From: an uncultured Alteromonadaceae bacterium
GTDB lineage: Bacteria; Pseudomonadota; Gammaproteobacteria; Enterobacterales; Alteromonadaceae
NCBI GenBank assembly: GCA_947501935.1
Contig: CANMXU010000021.1
Coordinates: forward strand, 1 to 64,000
Reading direction: 5' to 3'
Length of the DNA stretch: 64,000 bases
A model generated the notes under the pieces. The model was not told the DNA's origin and searched no databases. It saw only the letters and a list, made by a program, of their open reading frames with translations. Positions 53,081 through 62,647 of the stretch are shown here, in pieces. Numbering within the stretch: the stretch's first letter is position 1; every line of letters begins with the position of its first letter. The translations under genes were made by a program, and so were the position numbers.

Positions 53081-55752
53081 AATTAGGCCTTAACTCAAAT
53101 AACGATTTAATCAGCAAGTTAACGACCAAATTAATAAATAAATTAACGAGGAAGTTACCCTTAGCGAAATCCTCTTTCGTCATCGTAGCTTTTAGTTACG
53201 CATTAACAGGCTGTGGTGGTGGCTCTGAGGAAACACCCACGCCAAGCCCAGAAAAGTCAGTAATAGGCATCACTACAGTTACTGAACTTGCTATTGAAAA
53301 AAGTAATCAATTAGCCAAGTTTAATATACAGCGTAGCGGCGCAACTACAGCTATAAATATCAGTTATTCGCTTAATGGCAGTAGCGATAGCGCTAAAGGC
53401 TCAGCCACTCAGGCCGATTATCAGCTTATTTATAGTGATGGCGGCAATGTTGGTACCACCATTGAACTTGGCGAAAATCAAAATACCCGTGTTATTGAAG
53501 TTCATCCAATACAAGATAACTTACATGAAGTACCTGAAGCATTAACCCTCACTATTACAAATGGTACTAGTTACACAATAGCGGCTGAAAAAAGCGCCCA
53601 AATAAGTATTACTGACGCATCAAACAGCAGTGAAAATGCTAAAGTTTTTTTAGGTACCTTTAGCGCACAAGGCGATGCAATTACCTCTGCAACAGGCGTG
53701 CTTAGCCTAATATTACAAGGTGATAACGAACAAGCTAAGCTCAATTATACTTTTTCAGATTTAGGCGCCATACAAACCGACCAACATATACATTTAGCTC
53801 CTGCAGGTTCAATGATCAAAGATATTGAATTTACCGGCACGGTTAGCGACTATCAATGGGATCTTGCTCCTGGTGGTATATTTACTACCGAGCAGCAAAT
53901 GCTGGATACCCTTTTTGAAGGCAAGTTTTTTGTCAATATTCACACCGCAGACTATCAGCAAGGTGAAATTTCAGCCGCAATTAACTACGACGCTAATGTA
54001 GAGCCTCCTGCTGACACCCCGATCACTGAAGCCGCTGTTGACCGAGATATTATCCGCTTTTTAAATCAAGCGACTTTTGGCGCAACACCAGAAGAATATC
54101 AAACGCTACGAGATAAAATTGATAGCGATGGCGGTAATCGTATTCAAGTCTATAGCGCTTGGCTTGAGCAACAATTTGCTAAACCCCAAACTAGCCTATT
54201 GGCTTTAACCGATGCCAGCATTACCCTTTTTGGTGAAGAAAGTGAAAGCTTTAGCCGACGCGATGCGTTTTGGCCAGTAGCTCTTTATGGCAATGACCAA
54301 CTCAGACAGCGTATCGCTCTAGCATTAAGCGAAATATTAGTGATAGGTGATAACAATAATATCGTTAGAAAAGCTCATCGCGGTGTCGCACATTATTGGG
54401 ACCAACTTGCCAGTAATGCATTTAGCAGCTATCGAAAAACGCTAGAAGATGCGAGCTTACACCCGGTGATGGGCATTTGGCTGAGTCACTTACGTAACCA
54501 AAAAACTAATCTTGAACTAGGTTACTACCCTGATGAAAACTACGCCCGAGAAATTATGCAGCTGTTTACTTTTGGCTTAGTACATCGGCAAAAAAATGGT
54601 GCGATAAAATTAGGGGAAGACAACCTACCCATTGCCACCTACGATAATGAAGTGATCAAAGAAATGGCTAAGGTATTTACCGGCTTAAGCTTTAGTTACA
54701 AAAACAATGAAACGGCAAAAGTTGACAACAACTACTTCCTATTAGGCAATGCCACTAACGACTATCAATATCGTTGGACTGAGCCAATGAAGTTTTTTGC
54801 AGACCAACACGAGTTTGGCGCAAAAACCTTATTTAATGATAATGGCAATACCGTGACAATTCCTGCCAATAGCGAAGAAACAGCTGAGGAAGCTAAGCAA
54901 GAATTATCACAGGTATTAGATGCCTTAGTTAGTCATCAAACTACCGCGCCCTTTATCAGCCGAAAACTTATTCAGCGCCTAGTAACTTCAAACCCAAGTG
55001 CTGATTATATCGAACGAGTAGCGAATGCTTTCGGACAAACCGGTGACTTAAAAGCGGTTATTCGCGCAATATTGTTAGACAAAGAAGCACGTAACCCAAA
55101 TGTTGTTACCTCAACCACCTTTGGTAAAATGAAAGAGCCTATTTTGCAAATGACCGCCCTAATGCGGTTATTCAACGCCAGTTCAAAAATCCCCCTTGGC
55201 GCAGGCACAAATGGCCTTAATTTAGCCATTGCTGAGCAATACAGCAGCAATGCTACGCTACTTCGCGTGGGTGAACTCTATATTGGCCAACGTGTTTTAG
55301 GCTCACCTTCAGTATTTAATTTTTTCTTACCTGACTTTGCCCCTACAGGAAAAATAGCGAGTCAGTCTTTAGTCGCGCCAGAATTACAGTTACTCACTGA
55401 AACTCAGCTGTTTATCACCTTAAATACTTACCATAAGCTGCTCAGTAAAGGCTTTCTTCGCTCAACAGTAACTAAAAACTCTGAGTACACGACAGAGCAA
55501 GCCACAGTGCAATTAAACCCAGCACAACTTACGACCTTGTGGCAACAAACCGAAGGTGACAATACAGTAAAAGCGACGGCATTAGTTGATTATCTAGACT
55601 TTTACCTTAACGCCGGACAACTAAAGGCTAGCGATAACCAAAGTACCCGACAAACTTTGATTGAAACCTTAGCTGCAACTGAAGAAGAGCAGCGGATTAA
55701 ACTCGCTCTTTATGGCGCTAGCGCTATGCCAGAATTTATGGTGCAAAGATAA
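53077..55752 (+). CDS. Lipoprotein with Calx-beta-like, CHRD and DUF1800 domains
   Basis: 891 residues. The N-terminus is long and basic before a hydrophobic stretch ending in LTGC (Cys 46), a likely lipobox followed by GGGSEETPTPSPE. A Calx-beta-like strand region (about 60-175) is followed by a CHRD domain (about 183-308: GTFSAQGDAITSATGVLSLIL, LNYTFSDLGAIQTDQHIHLAP, FFVNIHTADYQQGEISAAI). The DUF1800 domain (about 320-890) has FLNQATFGATPEEYQTL, GNDQLRQRIALALSEILV, DENYAREIMQLFTFGLV, EMAKVFTGLSF and FISRKLIQRLVTSNPS. Long gammaproteobacterial DUF1800 proteins of this kind lie next to DUF1501 genes. The function is unknown. It is translationally coupled to the DUF1501 gene. Confidence 0.88.
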   Translation: MKLGLNSNNDLISKLTTKLINKLTRKLPLAKSSFVIVAFSYALTGCGGGSEETPTPSPEKSVIGITTVTELAIEKSNQLAKFNIQRSGATTAINISYSLNGSSDSAKGSATQADYQLIYSDGGNVGTTIELGENQNTRVIEVHPIQDNLHEVPEALTLTITNGTSYTIAAEKSAQISITDASNSSENAKVFLGTFSAQGDAITSATGVLSLILQGDNEQAKLNYTFSDLGAIQTDQHIHLAPAGSMIKDIEFTGTVSDYQWDLAPGGIFTTEQQMLDTLFEGKFFVNIHTADYQQGEISAAINYDANVEPPADTPITEAAVDRDIIRFLNQATFGATPEEYQTLRDKIDSDGGNRIQVYSAWLEQQFAKPQTSLLALTDASITLFGEESESFSRRDAFWPVALYGNDQLRQRIALALSEILVIGDNNNIVRKAHRGVAHYWDQLASNAFSSYRKTLEDASLHPVMGIWLSHLRNQKTNLELGYYPDENYAREIMQLFTFGLVHRQKNGAIKLGEDNLPIATYDNEVIKEMAKVFTGLSFSYKNNETAKVDNNYFLLGNATNDYQYRWTEPMKFFADQHEFGAKTLFNDNGNTVTIPANSEETAEEAKQELSQVLDALVSHQTTAPFISRKLIQRLVTSNPSADYIERVANAFGQTGDLKAVIRAILLDKEARNPNVVTSTTFGKMKEPILQMTALMRLFNASSKIPLGAGTNGLNLAIAEQYSSNATLLRVGELYIGQRVLGSPSVFNFFLPDFAPTGKIASQSLVAPELQLLTETQLFITLNTYHKLLSKGFLRSTVTKNSEYTTEQATVQLNPAQLTTLWQQTEGDNTVKATALVDYLDFYLNAGQLKASDNQSTRQTLIETLAATEEEQRIKLALYGASAMPEFMVQR

Positions 55753-56058
55753 GGTAATTACTGAGCATAAGTAGACGCCTTATCATCATGTAAGGCTTCT
55801 GTTTACTCTAGTTAATTAAATTAGCATTGTGAGCTTAAGAGCTAGAGGCTTAAAACAGAGAAAAAGGGAGAAAAGCGGTCGGTGACAAATAAAAGAAGAC
55901 AGCCTATAAGAAGCCTTAGCACTAACTATAACCTTAAAATGTCACCGCCCCTTTTTTCCTATAATGTAAGGCTTCTTTATCCCTAACGAGTTAATTAAGC
56001 TTACTGGGGGACTTATTAGTAGGCTTAAATTACATAAGCTACATGTTTTAAAAAGTAA
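55753..56058. repeat. Non-coding region with mixed direct and inverted repeats
   Basis: TAAGGCTTCT occurs at 55791-55800 and 55967-55976, and its reverse complement core AGAAGCCTTA at 55909-55918. After each direct copy the sequence continues similarly for about 60 bases (AGTTAATTAA, then CTTA and TAGAGGCT or TAGGCT). Between them CGGTGACA (55880-55887) pairs with TGTCACCG (55940-55947), flanked by AAAAAGGG and CCCCTTTTTT. It looks like a palindromic dispersed element or a structured RNA rather than a gene, and may also end the DUF1501-DUF1800 transcript. Confidence 0.55.
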
Positions 56059-56094
56059 CAAAAAAGGCGCTAAGGATAACCCTTAGCGCCTTTT
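56059..56094 (-). terminator. Intrinsic terminator of the gal operon
   Basis: AAAGGCGCTAAG and CTTAGCGCCTTT form a perfect 12-bp stem, with T's in the leftward direction. It lies about 80 bp past the galK stop. Confidence 0.92.
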
Positions 56095-56175
56095 AAATGT
56101 TTACTTACTTAAAACTTAAAGTATAAATTCACACCGTAAAATAACGATCACCAGCATGAATAAACTTCTGGGTCA

Positions 56176-57333
56176 TTAAGCCGTAGCTAATGCTTGCACC
56201 GTTAAACCGTGACCGGCTTTACATACATAAATATCAGCAGTTAAGTTAAATTGTGCATAGTACTGCTCTTCTACCGCTGTTTTAATCGCATCAACATCAT
56301 CAGCACGACATAAACATACGATAGCGCCACCAAATCCGCCACCAGTCATACGTACAGCGCCGCGTTCACCTAAAGCTGCTTGACAGATATTAACTAAGCC
56401 GTCAGTCGCTGGTACAGTTACTTCAAAATCATCACGCAGGGAAACGTGTGAACCGGTCATTAATTCTCGTAACGCGTCCATATCGTTATTCTTAAGCGCT
56501 ACTGTTGCGGCAATAACACGAGCATTTTCAGTAATAACATGATGAGCACGTTTGTATTCGTTTTCACTAAGTTGTGGTTTAGCATCGGCCAGCATTGCCA
56601 TTGTTGCTGAACGTAATACCTTGATGCCCATTTTGCTCGCTGCTTGCTCACAATCAATACGACGGTTGTTATATTCGCTACCCACTAACTTACGTTTGTA
56701 GTTAGAGTTAACAATCACAATAGATAAGTCTTCTGGAATAGAAATGGCTTCTGTTTTAAGGTTTTCACAGTCAATTAATAACGCATGACTTTTTTCACCT
56801 TCCGCGGAAATTAATTGGTCCATAATGCCGCATTTTATGTCCATGAAATCATTTTCACATTCTTGGCCTAACAGGGCAATTCTTTGCGCAGACAAGCCAA
56901 GCTCAGCAATAGTATTGAATACGCCACCAATTGCTACTTCAAGTGCCGCAGAAGATGATAAACCACAGCCTTGCGGTACGTCTGACTCAATCAATAAGTC
57001 AACACCTTTCAGTGTAAAACCAGCACGTTTAAAAACAAACGCCATACCGCGAATGTAATTACCCCATTGAGAGTCACCTTTAGCAATATCGCCAGACACG
57101 CTAAATTCGTCTTTTTCACCTGGGTAGCTCATGGAATGAACAACAATTTTGTCATCGGCACGAGGACGGTAAAGAACACGTGTTGCATACTCTAAAGCAC
57201 AAGGAAGAACAAAACCATCACTGTAATCTGTGTGTTCACCAATAAGGTTTACACGACCTGGAGCAATAGAAATAGCATCAGCTGGTTGTTGGTAAAGCTC
57301 TTCAAATTTCGAAGATAAAAGTTCAAAGCTCAT
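56176..57333 (-). CDS. galK: Galactokinase
   Basis: 385 residues, the normal length. It phosphorylates alpha-D-galactose with ATP to galactose-1-phosphate, the first Leloir step. GHMP-kinase motifs are complete: the galactokinase signature PGRVNLIGEHTDYSDGFVLP (about 25-44), the ATP-binding QGCGLSSSAALEVA (about 121-134), the catalytic Asp in FMDIKCGIMDQ and the C-terminal RMTGGGFGGAIVCL. AAGGGGAA lies just upstream of the start. It begins two bases after the galT stop and is the last gene of galE-galT-galK. Confidence 0.97.
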   Translation of the reverse strand: MSFELLSSKFEELYQQPADAISIAPGRVNLIGEHTDYSDGFVLPCALEYATRVLYRPRADDKIVVHSMSYPGEKDEFSVSGDIAKGDSQWGNYIRGMAFVFKRAGFTLKGVDLLIESDVPQGCGLSSSAALEVAIGGVFNTIAELGLSAQRIALLGQECENDFMDIKCGIMDQLISAEGEKSHALLIDCENLKTEAISIPEDLSIVIVNSNYKRKLVGSEYNNRRIDCEQAASKMGIKVLRSATMAMLADAKPQLSENEYKRAHHVITENARVIAATVALKNNDMDALRELMTGSHVSLRDDFEVTVPATDGLVNICQAALGERGAVRMTGGGFGGAIVCLCRADDVDAIKTAVEEQYYAQFNLTADIYVCKAGHGLTVQALATA

Positions 57334-57334
57334 G

Positions 57335-58378
57335 TTATTCCCCTTGCTTGTAATGTGTTGTGCTGACTGAGCGTAAAATGTTTGCTGCTGTTTCCGCGCT
57401 TAAATCGCGCTGGCTTTCTGCCAACATTTCATAACCAACCATATGTTTTTTCACGCTAGCAGAACGTAAAAGTGGTGGATAAAAATGCGCGTGTAAACGC
57501 CAGTGGCTATCGTCTTCAATATTTGCTGGAGCACTGTGCCATCCCATTGAATAAGGGAAACTACAGTTGAAAACGTTGTCATAACGAATAGTTAATTCTT
57601 GTAAAATTTCTGCTAGCGCGGCTTTTTGCTCGTCAGTTAATTGACCAAAATGACGAACATCACCTTTTGCTACTAATAAGGTTTCAAATGGCCATGCTGC
57701 CCAAAATGGCACAACCACTAACCAATGTTCATTTTCACAAACAACACGGTCTTGCTCGGCAACTTCTTTAGCAACATAGTCGCCAAGTAAGTTAGTGCCT
57801 TGTTTAGCTTTATAAGCTAACTGGTTTGTATTTTCTTGCTCAACTTCCGTTGATAGATGATCATGCGCCCAAATTTGGCCGTGAGGGTGTGGCTGTGAAC
57901 AGCCCATAACCGCGCCTTTGTTTTCAAAAACGTGCACACAAGCATACTTTTGTGCAAGTTCTACATAGTTACTCTGCCATGTATCAACCACTTTACGAAT
58001 TTCGCTTGGGCTTAATTCTGGTAATGATTTATTGTGATCAGGAGCAAAACAAATAACACGACATTCGCCGTTAGCTACATCAGCTTCAAATAAAGGGTGT
58101 TGCTCTGCATCTAATGCATCAGTGCCTTGTTGCTCTGAAACCAAAGCACCAAAGTCATTTTTAAAGACGAAAGTATCAGCATAATCAGGATTACTGGTAT
58201 TGTTAGCACGTTCATTTCGTGGACATAACGGGCAGTTCTCATCATGCTTTGGTAACTCTTCACCTGATGGCGCTTCAGTTGCACCTGACCAAGGACGATT
58301 ATTACGATGTGGCGATACCAGCACCCAGTCACCGGTTAAAGGGTTTTTACGACGATGGGTAAATTCTAAATTATTCAT
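57335..58378 (-). CDS. galT: Galactose-1-phosphate uridylyltransferase
   Basis: 347 residues from the ATG at 58378, with GGAG upstream. The frame is open further, but that would overlap galE. It exchanges UMP between UDP-glucose and galactose-1-phosphate. The HIT-superfamily active site GCSQPHPHGQIWAH (about 158-171) has the nucleophilic His between Pro and Gly. The zinc ligands lie in CPLCPRN (about 40-46). Further motifs are NDFGAL and SFPYSMGWHSAP near the C-terminus. It starts 4 bases after galE ends and stops one base before galK begins, so the three genes are tightly coupled. Confidence 0.97.
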   Translation of the reverse strand: MNNLEFTHRRKNPLTGDWVLVSPHRNNRPWSGATEAPSGEELPKHDENCPLCPRNERANNTSNPDYADTFVFKNDFGALVSEQQGTDALDAEQHPLFEADVANGECRVICFAPDHNKSLPELSPSEIRKVVDTWQSNYVELAQKYACVHVFENKGAVMGCSQPHPHGQIWAHDHLSTEVEQENTNQLAYKAKQGTNLLGDYVAKEVAEQDRVVCENEHWLVVVPFWAAWPFETLLVAKGDVRHFGQLTDEQKAALAEILQELTIRYDNVFNCSFPYSMGWHSAPANIEDDSHWRLHAHFYPPLLRSASVKKHMVGYEMLAESQRDLSAETAANILRSVSTTHYKQGE

Positions 58379-58382
58379 ATTG

Positions 58383-59393
58383 TTACTCCAAACCATTTGG
58401 ATATTTTGATTGCCAATGCCAGGTATCATCTGTCATCGCTTTTAAACCTAATTTTGCGGTCCAGCCTAATTTTTCTTTGGCTAAAGACGCGTCTGCGTAA
58501 TTGCTAGCAATATCGCCTGGTCTTCTTGGCGCCATTTTATAAGCAACGTCAACACCTGAAGAGGTTGAAAACGCTTTGATCACTTCAACCACTGAATAAC
58601 CTTGGCCGGTGCCTAAGTTATATGGCAAGAAGCCAGTATCTTTTTGGTGGGCTGAATAGGCGGCAACATGACCTTCAGCTAAGTCCATAATGTGAATATA
58701 GTCACGAACACCGGTACCATCAGGAGTGTTGTAATCGTCACCAAAAACACTAACATATTCTCTTTTACCGACCGCGGTTTGTGCGATAAAAGGCATTAAA
58801 TTATTCGGGATTCCAGAAGGGCTTTCACCTAATAAGCCGCTTGGATGCGCGCCTACAGGATTAAAATAACGTAAAGCAATTGCTAAGTTATTAGCATCAG
58901 CTTGGCAGTTATCCGCTAAAATTTGTTCAACCATCACTTTAGTCCAGCCATAAGGATTGGTAGCGGAAATAGGATGCTTTTCATCAATCGGTAAATACTG
59001 CGGATCACCATAAACGGTTGCTGATGAACTGAAAATAATGCGATTAACGCCTACTTCTTTCATCGTTTCTAACATGGTAACCGTACCGGAAACATTGTTT
59101 TGATAATAACGTAACGGCTGCTCAGTTGATTCGCCCACCGCTTTTAATGCTGCAAAATGGAAAACAGCTTCAACGTTAAAGTCAATTAGAGCTTTTTTAA
59201 AGCTTGCACTATCAAGAATATCGCCTTCAACAAATTCAAAACGTTTGCCCGTGATCACTTCAAGCTGATCAAGCACCTTAACGCTAGCATTCGACAAGTT
59301 GTCATAAATGACAGGCGTGAATCCTGCTTTGTGTAATGCAATGCATGTATGACTACCTATATAGCCCATACCACCGGTAACAAGAATTTTCAC
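58383..59393 (-). CDS. galE: UDP-glucose 4-epimerase
   Basis: 336 residues. The start codon is GTG (59393), with AGAGGAC upstream. It interconverts UDP-galactose and UDP-glucose through tightly bound NAD. Features are the Rossmann loop GGMGYIGSHT, FHFAALKAVGESTEQPLRYY, the Ser-Tyr-Lys triad in FSSSATVYG and NPYGWTK, and ALRYFNPVGAHPSGLLGE. First gene of the galETK operon. A perfect palindrome lies between this start and the upstream region and may be its operator. The receptor genes upstream in the same direction suggest import of a galactoside feeding this pathway. Confidence 0.97.
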   Translation of the reverse strand: MKILVTGGMGYIGSHTCIALHKAGFTPVIYDNLSNASVKVLDQLEVITGKRFEFVEGDILDSASFKKALIDFNVEAVFHFAALKAVGESTEQPLRYYQNNVSGTVTMLETMKEVGVNRIIFSSSATVYGDPQYLPIDEKHPISATNPYGWTKVMVEQILADNCQADANNLAIALRYFNPVGAHPSGLLGESPSGIPNNLMPFIAQTAVGKREYVSVFGDDYNTPDGTGVRDYIHIMDLAEGHVAAYSAHQKDTGFLPYNLGTGQGYSVVEVIKAFSTSSGVDVAYKMAPRRPGDIASNYADASLAKEKLGWTAKLGLKAMTDDTWHWQSKYPNGLE

Positions 59394-59641
59394 AATGTGT
59401 CCTCTGGATAATGATACAAATTTTATTTGTATGATAAATATTACATATAAGTAACAAGTAAAGCAAGAAAATTATTTAAGCGTTTAGCCCGCTGTTTATG
59501 CTGAGAAAGAGTTCACTTGTTCTGCTACCTAATTTACTGAAAAAACATTTCAGCATATAAATAATACTATATATTAATGAATATGCTAATCGCTTTTAGA
59601 TAAATAAAGTTTTGAGTGAAGCTAACAAGAACACCACAAAT
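59394..59641. other. gal operon promoter region
   Basis: About 250 bp upstream of galE, up to the receptor terminator (the whole gap to the receptor gene is 344 bp). It holds the palindrome at 59414-59432 and a wider inverted pair TATGCTGA (59497-59504) and TCAGCATA (59550-59557). No gene is supported. Confidence 0.45.
59414..59432. promoter_or_regulatory. Palindromic operator candidate upstream of galE
   Basis: ATACAAAT-TTT-ATTTGTAT is a perfect 8-bp inverted repeat with a 3-base spacer, 21 bp before the galE start. A second, imperfect pair, TTAC-ATATAA-GTAA, follows at 59440-59453. It does not match the E. coli GalR operator as I know it, so the regulator is unknown. It may also overlap the -10 region. 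Confidence 0.5.
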
Positions 59642-59675
59642 AAAAAAATCGAGCACCATTAGTGCTCGATTTTTC
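59642..59675 (-). terminator. Intrinsic terminator of the first TonB-dependent receptor gene
   Basis: AAAAATCGAGCAC and GTGCTCGATTTTT flank a 5-base loop. The stem is perfect, with T's in the leftward direction. It separates the receptor gene from galETK, so they are not one simple operon. Confidence 0.93.
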
Positions 59676-59737
59676 ATATTACTTATATCATTTATTGATA
59701 CATTAGCTCTGAAAAGGTTTCAATACTAAAAATACTT

Positions 59738-62647
59738 CTAGAAACGATACACAAGGCCGATGTTAAAGCGACGGCCCATTTCAGCCATATAGTTAGTTAA
59801 TTCTTCATGATATAAATAACGCTCAGTTTTACTGTTGGTTAGGTTTACCGCTGAGAAATTAATTTTCAGTTGCTTGTTAATGCTGTAATTTGCGGTTAAA
59901 TCTAATTGACCACGAGCATTTTCAATTTCAGTTAAGTAATCATCAGCGCCCCAACCTAATTGCACTAATTCACGTTTGGTATATTCACTGCGCCAGTTAT
60001 AGGCTAAACGTGTACTGAACTTACCATTGTCGTAAAAAGCATAAACATTGTAACTATGACGAGATAAGCCTTTGCGGCTAATTTGATTGCCGTCTAAGTC
60101 ATAAAACTCAGAGTCATCATCCGAGAAAGTGTAGTTTGCCCCAGTACCGGTATGCGCAAGGAATCCCGGTAAATTACTAAAGGAATGTTGCACAGCAAGT
60201 TCAACACCTTTGATAGTAGTACCTGGCATATTTTGCCATTGTCGCGCTTGCCAGTTTTGACCTTCAAGCTCCATGTCGTAGGCATAACCGTAGGTAATAA
60301 TGCTGTCTAAGTCTTTATAAAATAGTGCCGCAGAAAGCATGCTTTCACTTGAGTAATACCATTCATATGATAAATCAGCGCTCCATGCTCTTACAGGGTC
60401 TAAATCAGGGTTACCGACTAAAGCTGTACCATTATAACCGTCGATATCACTACTTGGTTTATAAGTAGTGCTTGGCGCAGTTTGTACTAAACCTGGGCGT
60501 TGCATTGCTTTTGAAGCAGAAAAACGCATGATCATTTCATTATTTAACGCCAAATTCAGGTTCATTGACGGTAAAAAGTCTTGGTAAGTATTTTGATGCT
60601 CTGACCATTCATAGGCTAACTCATCGTTAATTATGCCTAAACGCTCATAACCTGAAGAGTTAACTGTTGTTTCAACATAGCGTGCGCCAATATTACCGTA
60701 AAAAGGTAAGTCGAATAATTCGCTATTAAAATCTGTTCGTAAATATAAAGCGTAACTACTTTCGCCAATATCATAACGTTGGTCAACTTGTTCGTAATAA
60801 CCATAGCCGGTATCAGCATCAACCGCGCGGATATCATGCAAATTAAAGTAATCGGTATAAAAGTCACTGTTACAATTAGTCGTAACCCACGAAGTAGGTA
60901 AATTACTGTCACCTAAGTGAATAGCATCGGTAATAGCTAAACATTGCTGCAAGTCTCGAGAAACTTGGGCATTGGTTGGATTACCATTAGCATCAGGGTC
61001 TACTTTATATTTTTGCACATTTACGTTGAGGTATTTACCGTCAACCATTTCGTGCTTACCGTTTTGGTTAATGTTTTGATAACTAAAACGTTCATAATTT
61101 CTAGCAGCAATACGCAGACCGGTTTTAATTTGAGTAAAAAAATCATGGTCTAACTCATAAGTTAAGTCCATAGTAAACGCGTTATCTTCACTGAAAATGT
61201 CGTTGGCATTACGCTGCATTTGAAAATACGCTAAACGTGGGTCTTCAAGGTTGGTGATATCAATAGGGTTACCATCTTCATCAACTAAACCGCCACTTGG
61301 AATACCATTGCCCGCTTCTTCAAACCAAATACTGCCCGCCCAATCTTTACCACTCATCCAGCCATCGTAATTCCAGTCGTATCCCATATTCATAGACGCT
61401 TGACTAGTGGTTTTTTTACCTTTTGCGTAGTTATATTTCATTTCTAAGAAGGCATTATCGGACAGTTGATAATCTCCTCCTAAAGTAAAGTTATGAGATT
61501 GTTGCTCGGTATCAATGACTGAAGGAGAGCCGCCCATGCGCATTGAGGCATCAGTTATTACACCTTCGTTAATTATATAAGAGCCGTCACCTAAATCTGA
61601 ACCGCTCCACTCGTAATCACCATCAATATCTGAACGGGAAGAATTAGCAACCGATGAGGCTTGAGAGCCACTTTGAAATTCGGTGCTTGCGGTATAGGTG
61701 TAATCGAAATAAAAATTGGCACGATCATTCGGCTGCCATTGAATGGTAGAATTAAACGAGTCGCGCTGTGATTCACGGTAAGTAGAATAAGCTTTTAAGC
61801 CATTAGGAATATAGTAAACATCATCGCCGTTAACTTGACCATCACCATTGACATCAATACTGCCTTTTCCGTCCTCAGAGCCGTCACGTTTTAGCCATGA
61901 GCCTTCGGCATCATTGTAGTCACCACCGCCAAATACACTGGTTTTACTGCTGTAATTTTTACGGCCAGCATTAATGATAAAGCCGATATCACCAATTTTT
62001 GTATCACGTAAATTTTTACCAAAAAAAGTATTAAAGTCAGGGTCTGTTTGACCACTTTGTTCATTATATTTTGCTTTAGAAGTGACCGTGCCAACACTGT
62101 CTTTATTCATTTCAAGTGGTCGACGAGTTTTTAAATTAACGGTACCACCAAGCGAGCCTTCAATTTTATCAGCGGTAGGTGCTTTTAGTACTTCAATGCC
62201 AGAAAATAATTCTGATGGTAAGTCTTGAAAATTTACCCCACGGCTATCACCACTGCCAGATGAAACTTGACCATTGATTTCTACGTTATTGTTGGAAATA
62301 CCGCGAATTTGAACACTTGAGCCCTCACCATCTGCCGAGCGCTGCATTTGAATACCGGTAACACGCTGTAAGGCTTCGGCAATATTTTCATCAGGTAACT
62401 GACCAATATCTTCAGCTGAAATAGTATCTTTTATTTCCGTTGAAAAGCGTTTGTCATTCATTGATTTGCTTAAACTGCCACGCACACCTGTTACGCTGAT
62501 CACTTCTATATTACTTTCTTGTTCGGCTGTTGATGTTTGTTCGCTAGTTTCTGCCGCTAACAAAGGGGCTGACATAACACTAAACGCGATGAAGCAAGCT
62601 TTGCTAACCGTTGTTAGTGCGAATTTTTGTTGCTGATGATCTTGCAT
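59738..62647 (-). CDS. TonB-dependent receptor, oligosaccharide (Xanthomonas/Caulobacter) type
   Basis: 969 residues. GAGGAAAG precedes the ATG. The signal peptide ends near residue 32 (SAPLLAA). A TonB-box-like IEVISVTG (about 47-54) is followed by the plug domain (DTISAEDIGQLPDENIAEALQRVTGIQMQR, VQIRGIS, GVNFQDLPSELFSGIEVLKAPTADKIEGSLGGTVNLKTRRP). The rest is the beta-barrel, ending in the typical aromatic C-terminus (MGRRFNIGLVYRF). This subclass, often with the NDKR region after the TonB box, takes up complex carbohydrates. The neighbouring gal genes suggest a galactose-containing glycan, though this is only contextual. A paralogue lies immediately upstream in tandem, and the C-terminal barrel sequence is strongly similar between the two. 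Confidence 0.93.
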   Translation of the reverse strand: MQDHQQQKFALTTVSKACFIAFSVMSAPLLAAETSEQTSTAEQESNIEVISVTGVRGSLSKSMNDKRFSTEIKDTISAEDIGQLPDENIAEALQRVTGIQMQRSADGEGSSVQIRGISNNNVEINGQVSSGSGDSRGVNFQDLPSELFSGIEVLKAPTADKIEGSLGGTVNLKTRRPLEMNKDSVGTVTSKAKYNEQSGQTDPDFNTFFGKNLRDTKIGDIGFIINAGRKNYSSKTSVFGGGDYNDAEGSWLKRDGSEDGKGSIDVNGDGQVNGDDVYYIPNGLKAYSTYRESQRDSFNSTIQWQPNDRANFYFDYTYTASTEFQSGSQASSVANSSRSDIDGDYEWSGSDLGDGSYIINEGVITDASMRMGGSPSVIDTEQQSHNFTLGGDYQLSDNAFLEMKYNYAKGKKTTSQASMNMGYDWNYDGWMSGKDWAGSIWFEEAGNGIPSGGLVDEDGNPIDITNLEDPRLAYFQMQRNANDIFSEDNAFTMDLTYELDHDFFTQIKTGLRIAARNYERFSYQNINQNGKHEMVDGKYLNVNVQKYKVDPDANGNPTNAQVSRDLQQCLAITDAIHLGDSNLPTSWVTTNCNSDFYTDYFNLHDIRAVDADTGYGYYEQVDQRYDIGESSYALYLRTDFNSELFDLPFYGNIGARYVETTVNSSGYERLGIINDELAYEWSEHQNTYQDFLPSMNLNLALNNEMIMRFSASKAMQRPGLVQTAPSTTYKPSSDIDGYNGTALVGNPDLDPVRAWSADLSYEWYYSSESMLSAALFYKDLDSIITYGYAYDMELEGQNWQARQWQNMPGTTIKGVELAVQHSFSNLPGFLAHTGTGANYTFSDDDSEFYDLDGNQISRKGLSRHSYNVYAFYDNGKFSTRLAYNWRSEYTKRELVQLGWGADDYLTEIENARGQLDLTANYSINKQLKINFSAVNLTNSKTERYLYHEELTNYMAEMGRRFNIGLVYRF

